A DNA stretch of 60,171 nucleotides from the NCBI RefSeq assembly GCF_945915435.1, contig NZ_CAMEFG010000022.1:1-60171 (forward strand), written 5' to 3'. The position numbers were made by a program, and so were the translations under genes. The notes beneath the pieces were generated by a model that was not told the origin of the DNA, did no database searches, and saw only the letters and a list, made by a program, of their open reading frames with translations. Positions within the stretch are counted from its first letter, which is position 1. Every line of letters starts with the position of its first letter. Shown here piece after piece: positions 35,177 through 44,284 of this stretch. This DNA is from an uncultured Paracoccus sp. (GTDB lineage: Bacteria > Pseudomonadota > Alphaproteobacteria > Rhodobacterales > Rhodobacteraceae).

Positions 35177-36045
35177 CGCGCCACCTTTCCGAAGATGCCC
35201 GAGGGCCGCACCAGCAGCACGACCAGAAAGACCGCATAGATCACCGCGACCGTCAGGCCGGGGTCCAGATAGGCGGCGACGAAGGACTCGACAAAGCCCA
35301 GGACCAGCCCCGAGATCAGCGCGCCGGGCACATGGCCCACCCCGGCCATGATGACCACGATCAGCGCCTTCATGGTAAAGACGACGCCCATTTCGGCGGT
35401 AAAGGTCAGGTAGGTGCTGATCAGCACGCCCCCAAGCGCCGCGATGGCGCCGCCGATGGCGAAGGCCAGCCCCGCCGCCCATTGCACGTCGATGCCCACC
35501 AGCCGCGCACCCACCGGATCGACCGCGACCGCCCGCAGGGCCGCGCCGGTGCGGGTGCGCATCAGTAGCAGCCAGCACAACGCCCCCACCACCAGCGCGG
35601 CGGCGAAGGACAGCAGCCGGTTGGCGGAAACCGTGGCGTCCAGGATGCGCACGGGCCGCGCCATATAGCTGTAGTTGGTATAGTTGCTGCCGAAGATCAG
35701 CAGCATGACGCCCATCATCGCAAACAACAGCCCGAAGGTCAGCAGCAGGCTGTCGATTTCCAGCGACATGGCGCTTTTGGCGCGCCTGACCAGCGGCATC
35801 GCCATCACCCGATAGACGAAGAGCGAGACCAGGAACGACACCGGCACGATCCCCAGCGCCAGCAGGTAAGGGCTGATCCCCAGCGTCGAGAACAGCACGA
35901 AGGCGGCAAAGGCCGCCGCGATCAGAAACTCGCCATAAGCAAGGTTCATGGTGCGCGACACCCCGTATTGGATCGTCAGCCCCATCGCGACCAGCGCATA
36001 GACGCCACCAAGCGTCAGGCCGGTCAGCACAGCATTCATGAACAT
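35173..36045 (-). CDS. livH: LivH-type ABC importer permease
   Basis: A 290-residue membrane protein with about eight helices. Typical LivH features are LTLGGVYALVAMGLTIQYGVSRTMNLAYGEF at the N-terminus and RTRTGAALRAVAVDPVGARLVGID in the middle, followed by GLVLGFVESF. AAGGA precedes the 36045 ATG by seven bases; an in-frame ATG two codons later is an alternative. It lies 58 bases after the binding protein gene. Confidence 0.9.
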   Translation of the reverse strand: MFMNAVLTGLTLGGVYALVAMGLTIQYGVSRTMNLAYGEFLIAAAFAAFVLFSTLGISPYLLALGIVPVSFLVSLFVYRVMAMPLVRRAKSAMSLEIDSLLLTFGLLFAMMGVMLLIFGSNYTNYSYMARPVRILDATVSANRLLSFAAALVVGALCWLLLMRTRTGAALRAVAVDPVGARLVGIDVQWAAGLAFAIGGAIAALGGVLISTYLTFTAEMGVVFTMKALIVVIMAGVGHVPGALISGLVLGFVESFVAAYLDPGLTVAVIYAVFLVVLLVRPSGIFGKVAR

Positions 36046-36103
36046 CCCGTCATCCTTTCGGCTTCAGCGGCACGGGCAGGCGGGTCCGCCCGTGCCTTGG
36101 GGG

Positions 36104-37324
36104 TCAGCGCGCGGGCCAGGGCTGTTTCGGAACGACCAGTTCCCCGGCGCCGGGAACGTCGCGCGGACCAAGGCCCACGACATGGCCGTCGCGGATCTGG
36201 CCGGCCTTGAAGATGGCGGGCATTTCCTGCGTCGCCAGCGTGATCTCGCCCAGGACGGTGTCGAAGGTGCCGGATTTCATCTCGGCGGCGATGGCGTTGT
36301 TGTCCAGGCTGCCGACGCGCTCGATCGCCTGCTCCATCGCCTGCAAGCCCGCATAGGTGACGATGCTGCCCGCGCTGTCGGGCTTGCGGCCCGTCACCTC
36401 TTCGTGGCGGGCGACGTATTCGCGGGTGGCCTCGTTGCCCATGTCCAGCCCGCCGTGGGTCAGCAGGTCCACCGCGCTGTCGCCAAAGCGGTCCTGGAAC
36501 ATCGGAAAGGCGCCGCCGATGCCGACATACATGACCTGCGGATTGAACTGGTGCAGTTGCGCGCTTTCGGTCAGCGCAACGGTGTCGGGCGGATAGGAAA
36601 AGGCGACGAAGGCCTGCACGTCGCGCACATCCGTCAGGATGGACGAAAAGTCCTGCGTGCCGACCGGATAGGTCTGGTCGTAGATCAGGTTGAAGCCCTT
36701 GTCGGCAAACGCCTTGCGCGCGGCCTTGGCCAGGTCGATGCCAAAGGCATCCGCGACCGACACCATCGCCACGTCGTCACCGATATGGCCCGCCGCGCGG
36801 GCTTCGTCCAGCAGCTCGACCACGGGTTCGGCCCAGGATGCGGCAGTGCCCGACAGCCAGAAGCTGTTGGGCCAGCGCTGCGCCAGTTCGGGCGCGCGGT
36901 CGGTGATGCCGGTGGCCATCATCTGGATATAGTCGTGCCGGTCGAAAAGCGGTCCCACCGCCAGGTTCATCGCCGTCCCCCAGGGGGCCAGCAGGATATC
37001 GACCTTGTCCTGGTTGATCAGCCGCTCGACCGCGCGCACGGCCTCTTCCGAGTTCGAGCGGTCGTCATATTCGATCACCTGGACCGGGCGGCGTTCGTCG
37101 CCGACCAGCAAGCCGCCCTTTTCGTTCAGCTCATGCACCCAAAGCTGATAATTGGGCAGGGTCGTGGTCATGGCCCCGCCCGCATTCGGGCCGGTCAAGG
37201 ACAGCGCATAGCCGATCCTGACCGGCTCGCCCGTGGATTGGGCGAGGGCCGCCCCCGCCCCCATCGCCGTCATGGCGAGGACACTGGCGAATGTGGTCAG
37301 CGCGGTTCTTCTGTCGGTTTTCAT
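36104..37324 (-). CDS. livK: LivK-like periplasmic binding protein for a probable aromatic substrate
   Basis: A 406-residue secreted protein with an N-terminal signal (DRRTALTTFASVLAMTAMGAG, cleavage near ALAQ); the paired arginines allow Tat or Sec export. The mature part is a Leu/Ile/Val-type type I binding protein (VRIGYALSLTGPNAGG and the closing FKAGQIRDGHVVGL). This long subclass is often found with aromatic compound importers. GGGAG lies six bases before the 37324 ATG; the ATG three bases upstream is an alternative. It follows the TfdB-like hydroxylase in the operon. Confidence 0.85.
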   Translation of the reverse strand: MKTDRRTALTTFASVLAMTAMGAGAALAQSTGEPVRIGYALSLTGPNAGGAMTTTLPNYQLWVHELNEKGGLLVGDERRPVQVIEYDDRSNSEEAVRAVERLINQDKVDILLAPWGTAMNLAVGPLFDRHDYIQMMATGITDRAPELAQRWPNSFWLSGTAASWAEPVVELLDEARAAGHIGDDVAMVSVADAFGIDLAKAARKAFADKGFNLIYDQTYPVGTQDFSSILTDVRDVQAFVAFSYPPDTVALTESAQLHQFNPQVMYVGIGGAFPMFQDRFGDSAVDLLTHGGLDMGNEATREYVARHEEVTGRKPDSAGSIVTYAGLQAMEQAIERVGSLDNNAIAAEMKSGTFDTVLGEITLATQEMPAIFKAGQIRDGHVVGLGPRDVPGAGELVVPKQPWPAR

Positions 37325-37416
37325 CATCTTCTCCCTTTTCCGCCGTGGCGGTCCCTGTCTGAAGGGGTCCCCAAGCCCCCGAAAACCCGGCCCCGCCATC
37401 GGGACCGGATGCGCCT

Positions 37417-39177
37417 TCAGCGCGCGAGTATCTGGCGAAGCACGCGCCGCAATTCCTGCTGGGGGGCCTCGGCCATGCCGGTGGCCCGCCATGCGACATG
37501 GTGGTCGGGACGCACCAGCAGGCAGCCGTCGTCGCCGATTTCCGAAAGCCGCGCCCAGTCGCCGCTGTGATCGACATGTTCCTGCCGCGGTCCGATCACA
37601 TGGGACGCCAGTTCGATCCCCATTTCCCCGGCCACCGCAGCCGCCGCCCGGACCCAGGGCTCACCCCCCAGCCCGGTCAGCAGCGCGAACCGCCCCCGCC
37701 CGCACAGATCCAGCGTCGAGACCCTGCCGCCGTCGTCATGGCGGTAAAGCCAGGCATGAGGCAGCCGCGCGCCGGGCCATGTCGTGGGCTGGTGGTGCAG
37801 TTCCGCATCCAGTTGGAAGGCTGGCTCCATCTGCCCGTCCGTGACCACCGCACCCGAGCGGTAACGCTGGTTCATCTCGACCCCGTGGGCGTCGAATTCG
37901 TATTTCTTGAAGGCAATGGCCTTGCGGATCGCGTCGCGCTGCGCCTCGGCGGCGGGGGTCCCGTCGCTGCGGGCTTGCAGGTTCTGCTGCATCTGCGCCG
38001 GATCGACACCCTCAGCCATGCCCAGCGCCTCGAAGATCGGGCCGGTTTCCGCGATGGAGCGGTTGGCGCGGGTGACGATCTGTTTCGCGATCGGCGCACG
38101 TTCGGCGTCGAAGCTGTCCAGCAGCGCCTCGCCCGCCTGCCCCTTCAGCACCAGCGCCATCTTCCACGCAAGGTTGAAGGCATCCTGGATCGAGGTGTTG
38201 GAACCCAGCCCGTTCGACGGCGGATGCCGGTGGATCGCATCCCCGATGCAATACACCCGCCCGTTCGACAGCCGCGTGGCGTAATAGTTGTTGACGGTCC
38301 AGGTGTTGGCCGAAAGCAGCTCGATTTCCAGGTCGGGATCGCCGATCAACTGCCGGGCCACGCCGACGGCGAATTCGGGCGTCACCTCGGGCGCGGGGGC
38401 GTTGATGTCATAGCCCCAGACGATCAGCCATTCGTTCCAGGGCCGCACCATGCGCACCAGCCCCATGCCGATGCCGCCCACATCCGCGCCGGGCTGCATC
38501 ACCCAGTAAAGCACGCTGGGGCGATGGGCGACATGGCGCGACAGGTCGGCACGGAAATGGATGTTCATCGAGCCGCCGACGCCCATCTTGCCCTCGAACG
38601 GCAGGCCGGCATGTTCGGCGACCAGCGACTTGCCGCCATCCGCGCCGATCAGGTATTTCGACCGGATGGTGACGTCGCGCCCCGTCAGCCGGTCGCGGCA
38701 GGTGGTCGTGACCCCTTCGCCGTCCTGTTCGTGGAACAGGTATTCGGTGGACATCCGCGCCTGCGTGCCGCGCGAACAGGCGGTCTTGAACAGCAGCGGC
38801 TCAAGGTAGGTCTGCGGCAGGTCGTTCATCCGCGCGGGCGAGGACATGACATGTTCCGCCCTGGACAGCGGATGATTGCCCCAGGCCTGCATCCGGCCGA
38901 TTTCCTCGCCCGCCAGGCTTTCGCAAAAAATGTTCTCGCCCATCAGGTCCTGGTGGGTGGCGAACATATAGGCCTCGTCCTCGACCTCGCGGCCCAGATC
39001 GCGCAGCACCTCCATCGTGCGCTGGTTGGTGATATGGGCGCGGGGCGTATTGGCCAGCCAGCGATAGCGGTTGATCACCATGTTGCCGATGCCGTGGCTG
39101 GACAGCAGCGCCGCCGCGCCCGAGCCTGCGGGACCCGTTCCGACGATCAGGACCTCGGTCGTGATATCAGCCATCAT
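37417..39177 (-). CDS. FAD-dependent phenol hydroxylase, TfdB-like
   Basis: A 586-residue single-component flavoprotein hydroxylase. The FAD motif VLIVGTGPAGSGAAALLSSHG is at residues 9-29, the second FAD motif is GRVYCIGDAIHRHPPSNGLG, and the thioredoxin-like C-terminal domain ends near RVLRQILA. The segments RAHITNQRTMEVLRDLG and FDAHGVEMNQRY closely resemble 2,4-dichlorophenol 6-monooxygenase. It would add an ortho hydroxyl to a phenol, here perhaps resorcinol to hydroxyquinol, given the maleylacetate reductase whose stop overlaps its start (ATGA). The real substrate is unknown. Confidence 0.85.
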   Translation of the reverse strand: MMADITTEVLIVGTGPAGSGAAALLSSHGIGNMVINRYRWLANTPRAHITNQRTMEVLRDLGREVEDEAYMFATHQDLMGENIFCESLAGEEIGRMQAWGNHPLSRAEHVMSSPARMNDLPQTYLEPLLFKTACSRGTQARMSTEYLFHEQDGEGVTTTCRDRLTGRDVTIRSKYLIGADGGKSLVAEHAGLPFEGKMGVGGSMNIHFRADLSRHVAHRPSVLYWVMQPGADVGGIGMGLVRMVRPWNEWLIVWGYDINAPAPEVTPEFAVGVARQLIGDPDLEIELLSANTWTVNNYYATRLSNGRVYCIGDAIHRHPPSNGLGSNTSIQDAFNLAWKMALVLKGQAGEALLDSFDAERAPIAKQIVTRANRSIAETGPIFEALGMAEGVDPAQMQQNLQARSDGTPAAEAQRDAIRKAIAFKKYEFDAHGVEMNQRYRSGAVVTDGQMEPAFQLDAELHHQPTTWPGARLPHAWLYRHDDGGRVSTLDLCGRGRFALLTGLGGEPWVRAAAAVAGEMGIELASHVIGPRQEHVDHSGDWARLSEIGDDGCLLVRPDHHVAWRATGMAEAPQQELRRVLRQILAR

Positions 39178-40271
39178 TCTTCCTCCTGACAGTGGTTCGG
39201 GATCTGCGGGGCATCCCCGTTCCAGGCCGCTTGCAACAGGCGGCGCAACGGGTCGCGGCGGATCTCGCGCGGGTTCCAATAGGGGTTGGCCGCGGCCAGA
39301 TCGGCGGCGCGGTCCAGATCGGATTGCGCCAGCCCCAGATCGCGCAGGGCCAGCGGCGCACCCAGCCGGGCGGCAAGGTCGTGGATGCCCGCCGCCGCGC
39401 TGTCCGTGCCGAAGATCCGCGCCACCGGGGCCAGCAGATCGGGCACGGCGGCCTCGTTATAGGCAATGGCATGGGGCAGGATCACAGCATGGGTTTCGGC
39501 ATGCGGCAGGCCGAACGTGCCGCCCAGCGTGTGGCAAAGCTTGTGGTGCAGCGCCATGCCGACCTGCCCCAGGACCGTGCCGCACAGCCATGCGCCGTAA
39601 AGCGTCAGGCCCCGTGCCTGCAAGTCGTCCGGCGCCTGCATCACGCGCGGCAGCCCCTCGTGGAAGGCCCGCACGCCTTCCAGCGCCATCATCGTCGAGA
39701 TGGGCGAGCGGTCGCGCGCATAAAGCCCCTCGACCGCATGGGCCATCGCATTCAGGCCCGAGGTCACCGTCATCCCCGGCGGCAGGGTCGCGACCAGTTC
39801 GGCATCGTAGAGGATCACGTCCGGCTGCACGCGCGCGTCGGTCAGGGTGGTCTTCATCCCGTTTTCGGTCTGGCCCAGGATCGGCGTGGCCTCGGACCCG
39901 GCGTAGGTGGTGGGGATGGCGATCTGCGGCAGGCCGGTGCGCAGCGCGACGGCCTTGGCCAGCCCGATGGTCGAGCCGCCGCCGGCCGCCACCAGCAGGT
40001 CGGCCCCGATTTCGCGCGCATGGGCAGCGGCCCGTTCGGAAACCTCGACCGGCGTATGCATGACGGCACCGGCAAAGCGGCCCGCGATCCGGTCGCCACA
40101 GATCGCCGCCAGTTCCCCGGCCAGCGCCGCCTGTTCGGGCGTGGTCAGCAGCAAGGCCCGCCGCGCGCCGGCCAGGTCGATTTCCTGCGCCAGTTCGCGC
40201 CGCACCCCCGGCTTGAACCGCGTCCGGTTGGCGGCGCTGCGGGCCGTGAATTCGCTAAGGAAGAATGACAT
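39174..40271 (-). CDS. Maleylacetate reductase
   Basis: A 365-residue iron-alcohol-dehydrogenase-family enzyme that reduces maleylacetate to 3-oxoadipate with NAD(P)H. The nucleotide-binding motif AAGGGSTIGLAKAVA is near residue 95, and the metal/active-site region is seen as NAMAHAVEGLYA and LHHKLCHTLGGTFGLPHAETHA. The initial KPGVRRELAQEI is typical of maleylacetate reductases. It is the first gene of the hydroxylase-transporter operon and is divergent from the LysR gene. Its substrate would come from the hydroxyquinol dioxygenase encoded near by. Confidence 0.92.
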   Translation of the reverse strand: MSFFLSEFTARSAANRTRFKPGVRRELAQEIDLAGARRALLLTTPEQAALAGELAAICGDRIAGRFAGAVMHTPVEVSERAAAHAREIGADLLVAAGGGSTIGLAKAVALRTGLPQIAIPTTYAGSEATPILGQTENGMKTTLTDARVQPDVILYDAELVATLPPGMTVTSGLNAMAHAVEGLYARDRSPISTMMALEGVRAFHEGLPRVMQAPDDLQARGLTLYGAWLCGTVLGQVGMALHHKLCHTLGGTFGLPHAETHAVILPHAIAYNEAAVPDLLAPVARIFGTDSAAAGIHDLAARLGAPLALRDLGLAQSDLDRAADLAAANPYWNPREIRRDPLRRLLQAAWNGDAPQIPNHCQEEE

Positions 40272-40333
40272 GGCGGTTCCTGCTGGTAGATGGATATTGA
40301 TCTGGAGAAGGCCGGGTCTTATGCCTTTGAGTT

Positions 40334-41284
40334 ATGAAAATCGAAAGCGAACATCTGGAAATCCTTGCCGTCATCGTCGAAAAGGGCGGGCTGACCGATG
40401 GCGCCGATGCCCTGGGCAAGTCGCAGCCCTCGGTCTCGCGCAGCATGAACCTGCTGGAAAGCCGCATCGGAATGCCGCTTTTCGAGCCGGGCCGCCGTCC
40501 GCTGCGCCCCACCCAGCTTGGGCAAAGCCTGGCCCGGCTGGGCGCAAGGATCCGCACCGCCAATCAAGAGGCCAGCCTGCTCGTCCGCCAGTTCCGGCAG
40601 GGCCGCGCGGGCCTGTTGCGGGTGGGCGGGTCGCCGATCTTCATGGACGGGGTGGTCTCGACCATGATCGCCGACTTCCAGTCGCGCAGTCAGGACATCC
40701 AGATCCAGCAATCCTACGGCTATCTGGACGAATTGACCGGAAAGCTGCGCAACGCCGCGCTGGATCTGGCCATCCTGCCGGTGCAGCCGGGACAGATGCC
40801 GCAGGGCATGGATTTCATGCCGCTGATGTCGGGCAACAACGTCATCGCCTGCCGCGCCGGTCATCCGCTGACCCACCATCGCGCGATCACGCTGGGCGAT
40901 ATCGACGCCTTTCCGTGGATCTCGCCGCCGATGGACAGCCCGCTGTTCCGCGATCTGGAACGGGCGTTGAAATCCATCGGGCACGAGGAAATGCGCGTTA
41001 CCTTCTCGGGCGGTTCGCTGGCCTCGATCCAGTCGGTGCTGACCGGCTCGGACAGCCTGACCGTGCTGCCCTATTCCGTGGTGTTCATGTCGCGCCGCAC
41101 CGTGCCGCTGGAGGCCCTGCCGCTGAAGATCGACCACGCCTCGCGCCAGTTGGGCGTGCTGACCAGCAAGGACCGTCCCCTTCCACCCGCGACCCAGCAT
41201 TTCATCTCCTTTCTGGTGACAGAGTTCCAGCGCCTGCAAAGCCGGATGGACCATGAAAACCAGGTCACGATGCGGCGCGGATAA
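40334..41284 (+). CDS. LysR-family transcriptional regulator
   Basis: A 316-residue regulator. The N-terminal helix-turn-helix (about residues 18-60) reads LTDGADALGKSQPSVSRSMNLLESRIG, with FEPGRRPLRPTQLG after it. The effector domain is of the periplasmic-binding type. It is divergent from the maleylacetate reductase, with 62 bases between, and convergent with the tautomerase gene. This suits an activator of one or both aromatic operons. Confidence 0.88.
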   Translation: MKIESEHLEILAVIVEKGGLTDGADALGKSQPSVSRSMNLLESRIGMPLFEPGRRPLRPTQLGQSLARLGARIRTANQEASLLVRQFRQGRAGLLRVGGSPIFMDGVVSTMIADFQSRSQDIQIQQSYGYLDELTGKLRNAALDLAILPVQPGQMPQGMDFMPLMSGNNVIACRAGHPLTHHRAITLGDIDAFPWISPPMDSPLFRDLERALKSIGHEEMRVTFSGGSLASIQSVLTGSDSLTVLPYSVVFMSRRTVPLEALPLKIDHASRQLGVLTSKDRPLPPATQHFISFLVTEFQRLQSRMDHENQVTMRRG

Positions 41285-41287
41285 CCC

Positions 41288-41620
41288 TTATTTCAGCGTG
41301 ACATAGCCCGCGGCTTCGATCGGACTCATGCGGATGGCGGCGGGCAGGCCGGTGATTTCCAGCATCCGCTCGCGGATGCGTTGCGCCGTCGCCAGGCACA
41401 GTTCGGGCGTGCGGTCGGGGCGGCGGATATAGCCCAGTTCGAAGTTGATCGTCGGCTGCTCGGGCATGCCCTTGACGCCGATGATGGCGAACTGGCAGGC
41501 CGAGCGGCTGACCTCCAGATCGCGGCAGATCATTTCGCGCAATCCGGGCAGCCCGGCGGTCAGCCTTTCGCTGATCGCGTCAAGCTGGGTGTCGTCGACG
41601 AAAATCTTGATATTCGGCAT
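41288..41620 (-). CDS. Tautomerase-superfamily protein (MIF/CHMI-like)
   Basis: A 110-residue protein starting MPNIKIFVDD, with Pro as second residue as in the tautomerase superfamily. It carries CQFAIIGVKGMPEQPTINFELGYIRR and ends in SPIEAAGYV. Its length fits the MIF or 5-carboxymethyl-2-hydroxymuconate isomerase class, not the short 4-oxalocrotonate class. It is the last gene of the dioxygenase operon and may isomerise the ring-cleavage product. This role is inferred. Confidence 0.7.
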   Translation of the reverse strand: MPNIKIFVDDTQLDAISERLTAGLPGLREMICRDLEVSRSACQFAIIGVKGMPEQPTINFELGYIRRPDRTPELCLATAQRIRERMLEITGLPAAIRMSPIEAAGYVTLK

Positions 41621-41625
41621 GGGTA

Positions 41626-42462
41626 TCAGTTCTCTACAAGGATGAAATCGAAATCCGAGCGCCATTCGGTCGGCTGGCCGGACAGCTTTTCGTAATCCGC
41701 GATCAGGGTGTTCTTGACGCCGAAAACCGCATCCGATTCCAGGTATTCGTCGCCGTCCACGAAGGTGTGCGTGATCAGCTTCTGATAGCCCGGCGCCGTC
41801 ACCAGATAATGCATATGCGCAGGCCGCCACGGGTGGCGCCCGATCCGCGACAAAAGCTGGCCCACCGGCCCGTCGTCGGGGATGGGATAGCTGACCGGCT
41901 TGATGCCCACGAAGGCATAGCGCCCGTCGGCCCCGGTGATGAAACGCCCGCGGTTGTTCCATTTGGGCTGGATGTCGGGCTGCTGCACGTCGTAATAGCC
42001 GTCGGCATTGTCCGACCAGACATCGACGCAGGCGCCTTCGATCGGGTTGCCGCCGCAGTCCAGGACCCGCCCCCGGAACAGGCAGGATTCGCCCTTGCCG
42101 TCCAGCGTGATCCGCTCGCCCATCCGGCGGAGCGGCGCGCCCTCGACGTGGAAGGGGCCGAAGACGGTGTTTTCCGTCGCGCCTTCGGGTCGGCGATTGT
42201 TGATCGCATCGACCAGCATCGACAGGCCCAGCACGTCGGACAGCAGGATGAACTCCTGCCGTTCGGGGGAACAGATCTGGCCGGTGCGGGTCAGGAAGTC
42301 GATCCCGGCCTCCCATTCCTCGGGCCTGAGGTGGCATTCGCGTGCGAAGGCGTGCAGATGCCGGACCAGGCAGGACATGACCTCGCGCATGCGCGGGTCG
42401 GCCTCGGGCGACATCCTGCCGTTGACCACCTGTTCCGAGTTCGTTTCCGAGAAATAGCTCAT
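41626..42462 (-). CDS. Intradiol ring-cleavage dioxygenase, hydroxyquinol 1,2-dioxygenase type
   Basis: A 278-residue non-heme Fe(III) dioxygenase. The N-terminal dimerisation domain covers about residues 20-105, and the beta-sandwich catalytic domain the rest. The four ligands are visible as Tyr in NADGYYDVQ, Tyr in KPVSYPIPDDGP, and two His in HPWRPAHMHYLV. The sequence GATENTVFGPFHVEGAP is typical of the hydroxyquinol/catechol group. Cleavage of hydroxyquinol gives maleylacetate, matching the reductase encoded at 39174-40271. Other trihydroxy or substituted catechols are possible substrates. Confidence 0.9.
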   Translation of the reverse strand: MSYFSETNSEQVVNGRMSPEADPRMREVMSCLVRHLHAFARECHLRPEEWEAGIDFLTRTGQICSPERQEFILLSDVLGLSMLVDAINNRRPEGATENTVFGPFHVEGAPLRRMGERITLDGKGESCLFRGRVLDCGGNPIEGACVDVWSDNADGYYDVQQPDIQPKWNNRGRFITGADGRYAFVGIKPVSYPIPDDGPVGQLLSRIGRHPWRPAHMHYLVTAPGYQKLITHTFVDGDEYLESDAVFGVKNTLIADYEKLSGQPTEWRSDFDFILVEN

Positions 42463-42481
42463 GGGTTCACCTCTTTCGGGG

Positions 42482-42985
42482 TCATTGTTCGCTGCCCGTC
42501 CGCGCCAGCCGCCGCCAGCCCCGGTCCAGATAGACCAGCGAGGCCGCGTCGCCGTCCGCGATCCGCCCGGCCAGCAGTTCGGCCACCACCAGCGTCGCGC
42601 CGTTCAGTTCCAGGCGGCGGGTGATGCGGGCGCGAAACCAGTTCGCCACGTCGCTGTAGCGCGGCTCTCCGGTCGGCAGCCGCTCCCAGGCGACTTCGGC
42701 AAAACGGTTCGCCCCGCTGGTCGCCCCCAGCCGCGCGATTTCCAGATCCGGGTAGCGCATCAGGTGGATCACGATGTTTTCCGCCCCCAGCAGCGCCTTG
42801 CCCGCCGAGGACGCCGCCGACAGCGAAAAGGCCACCGTGGGCGGCTCGGCACTGACCGAGATCAGCGAACTGACCGTCAGCGCGACCGGGCTTTCGCCGC
42901 AATCGGCGGTCAGCACCGCCACCCCGGCGGGATGGTTGCGGAACGCATGGCGGAATGCCTCGCCAAGCGATTGGGTAGCACTCAT
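42482..42985 (-). CDS. Flavin reductase component of a two-component monooxygenase
   Basis: A 167-residue flavin:NAD(P)H reductase-like protein (FMN-binding split barrel). AFRHAFRNHPAGVAVLTADCGESPVALTVSS and AEPPTVAFSLSAASSAGKALLGAENIVIHL are typical for HpaC/HsaB proteins. It should supply reduced flavin to the monooxygenase encoded just upstream. The start at MSATQSL (42985) is favoured by family length. An ATG at 43039, one base after the monooxygenase stop, would add 18 unusual residues. Confidence 0.85.
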   Translation of the reverse strand: MSATQSLGEAFRHAFRNHPAGVAVLTADCGESPVALTVSSLISVSAEPPTVAFSLSAASSAGKALLGAENIVIHLMRYPDLEIARLGATSGANRFAEVAWERLPTGEPRYSDVANWFRARITRRLELNGATLVVAELLAGRIADGDAASLVYLDRGWRRLARTGSEQ

Positions 42986-43040
42986 GTCCAGATCATCCGG
43001 TTGGGCCGAGGCACGGCAGGGCGCGCGCCCCGGCGGCATG

Positions 43041-44261
43041 TCATTTCTTTTCGATCAGGTCGTAGAACTGCCAGCGGCGGTCGCTCCAGATACCGCCCAG
43101 ATCGCGCCCGCCCGAGGCGACGATGCCGGGCGAGACGGTGATATGGTTCACCGCCACCATGATATCGCGGAAGAACCGCTGCATGACGCCCGCGCGCAGG
43201 CTGGCGCCGCCGGCGGCGCGATAGGCGAAATTGGCGGCCCTTTCGGCGGCCTCGTGGATTTCCGCCTTGGCCAGGTGCAGCATGGTGATCTGGCGGGTCG
43301 ATACGGGCTGGCCGCTTTCGACCGTCCGCTCGATATCGCCCCAGACCTCCATGACGAAGGCACGGGCGGCGCGGAAACGGGCCTCGGCGCTGCCATAGTC
43401 GTGCCAGAACTTTTCGCTTTCGCCCAGGGCGCCCGCGCGGCCGGTCTTCTGGCGCGCGAAGGCGGCGATCTCGTCCAGCATCCGCCGCCCCGCGCCCATC
43501 GCCCAGCCGGTGTGCCCGATCGAGGCCAGCCCGATCACGCCAAGGCTGAACAGCTCTTTCTGGCGCTGCGGCTCGGCGGTCTGGATCGGAAAGACCATGT
43601 CCTCGGCGATGAACACGTCCTCGGCGGCATAGTCGATCGAGCCGGTGCCGCGCAGCCCCAGCACGTCCCAGTTGCCCAGCGGCGTGTGTTCCTCGATCGG
43701 CGCATGGGTGCACATGATGATCGGATTGCCGTTTTCGTCCCTGGCGGGCTTGCCGGTGCCGTCGTCGATGAAGGCCGCGCTGTGGGAATAGGTCGCATGG
43801 CTGTAGCCCGAGCCATAACTCCACCTGCCGTTCAGCCGCCAGCCGCCTTCGACCTTCTTCAGCATGCCCAGGGGCGCGCCCTGCCCCGAGAAACGGTTCT
43901 CGGTCCCCGGCGCGAACAGCCGCGATACGGCGCTGTCGGGCAGGAAGGCCGCGGACATCGCGCCGATCCCGGCATGGACCATCGAGACCCAGCCCGCCGC
44001 GCCCGAATACCAGGTGACGGCCTCGATCAGTTCCATCCCCTGCGTGGGCGGCAGTTGCGCGCCACCCAGGCTTTCGGCGGCGAAAAGATGGGACATGCGC
44101 AGCGGGCGCAGGGCCTCGAAGCTTTCCGGCGTCAACTCGCCCGCGGCCTCGTCGGCGTCGGCATTGGCCTCCAGGATGGGGCCGATCTGCCTGATCTGTT
44201 CCAGCAGGTCGCGGTAATCGACCGTCTGGCCCCAGTAGCTGTGTTTCAAGGGCATGTTCAT
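43041..44261 (-). CDS. Acyl-CoA-dehydrogenase-fold flavin monooxygenase, oxygenase component
   Basis: A 406-residue oxygenase of the HsaA/C2 p-hydroxyphenylacetate hydroxylase type, which uses reduced flavin from a partner. N-terminal helices, a central beta-domain (GWRLNGRWSYGSGYSHATYS, WDVLGLRGTGSIDY) and C-terminal helices (AAFARQKT, RAAGGASLRAGVMQRFFRDIMVA) are all visible. GGGRDLGG/GIWSDRRWQ closes it. Resorcinol hydroxylase large components are of this general type, so hydroxylation of resorcinol or another phenol to hydroxyquinol is plausible. GGAGG precedes the 44261 ATG. Confidence 0.82.
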   Translation of the reverse strand: MNMPLKHSYWGQTVDYRDLLEQIRQIGPILEANADADEAAGELTPESFEALRPLRMSHLFAAESLGGAQLPPTQGMELIEAVTWYSGAAGWVSMVHAGIGAMSAAFLPDSAVSRLFAPGTENRFSGQGAPLGMLKKVEGGWRLNGRWSYGSGYSHATYSHSAAFIDDGTGKPARDENGNPIIMCTHAPIEEHTPLGNWDVLGLRGTGSIDYAAEDVFIAEDMVFPIQTAEPQRQKELFSLGVIGLASIGHTGWAMGAGRRMLDEIAAFARQKTGRAGALGESEKFWHDYGSAEARFRAARAFVMEVWGDIERTVESGQPVSTRQITMLHLAKAEIHEAAERAANFAYRAAGGASLRAGVMQRFFRDIMVAVNHITVSPGIVASGGRDLGGIWSDRRWQFYDLIEKK

Positions 44262-44284
44262 TCTTTCCTCCCGAAAGATCTGGT

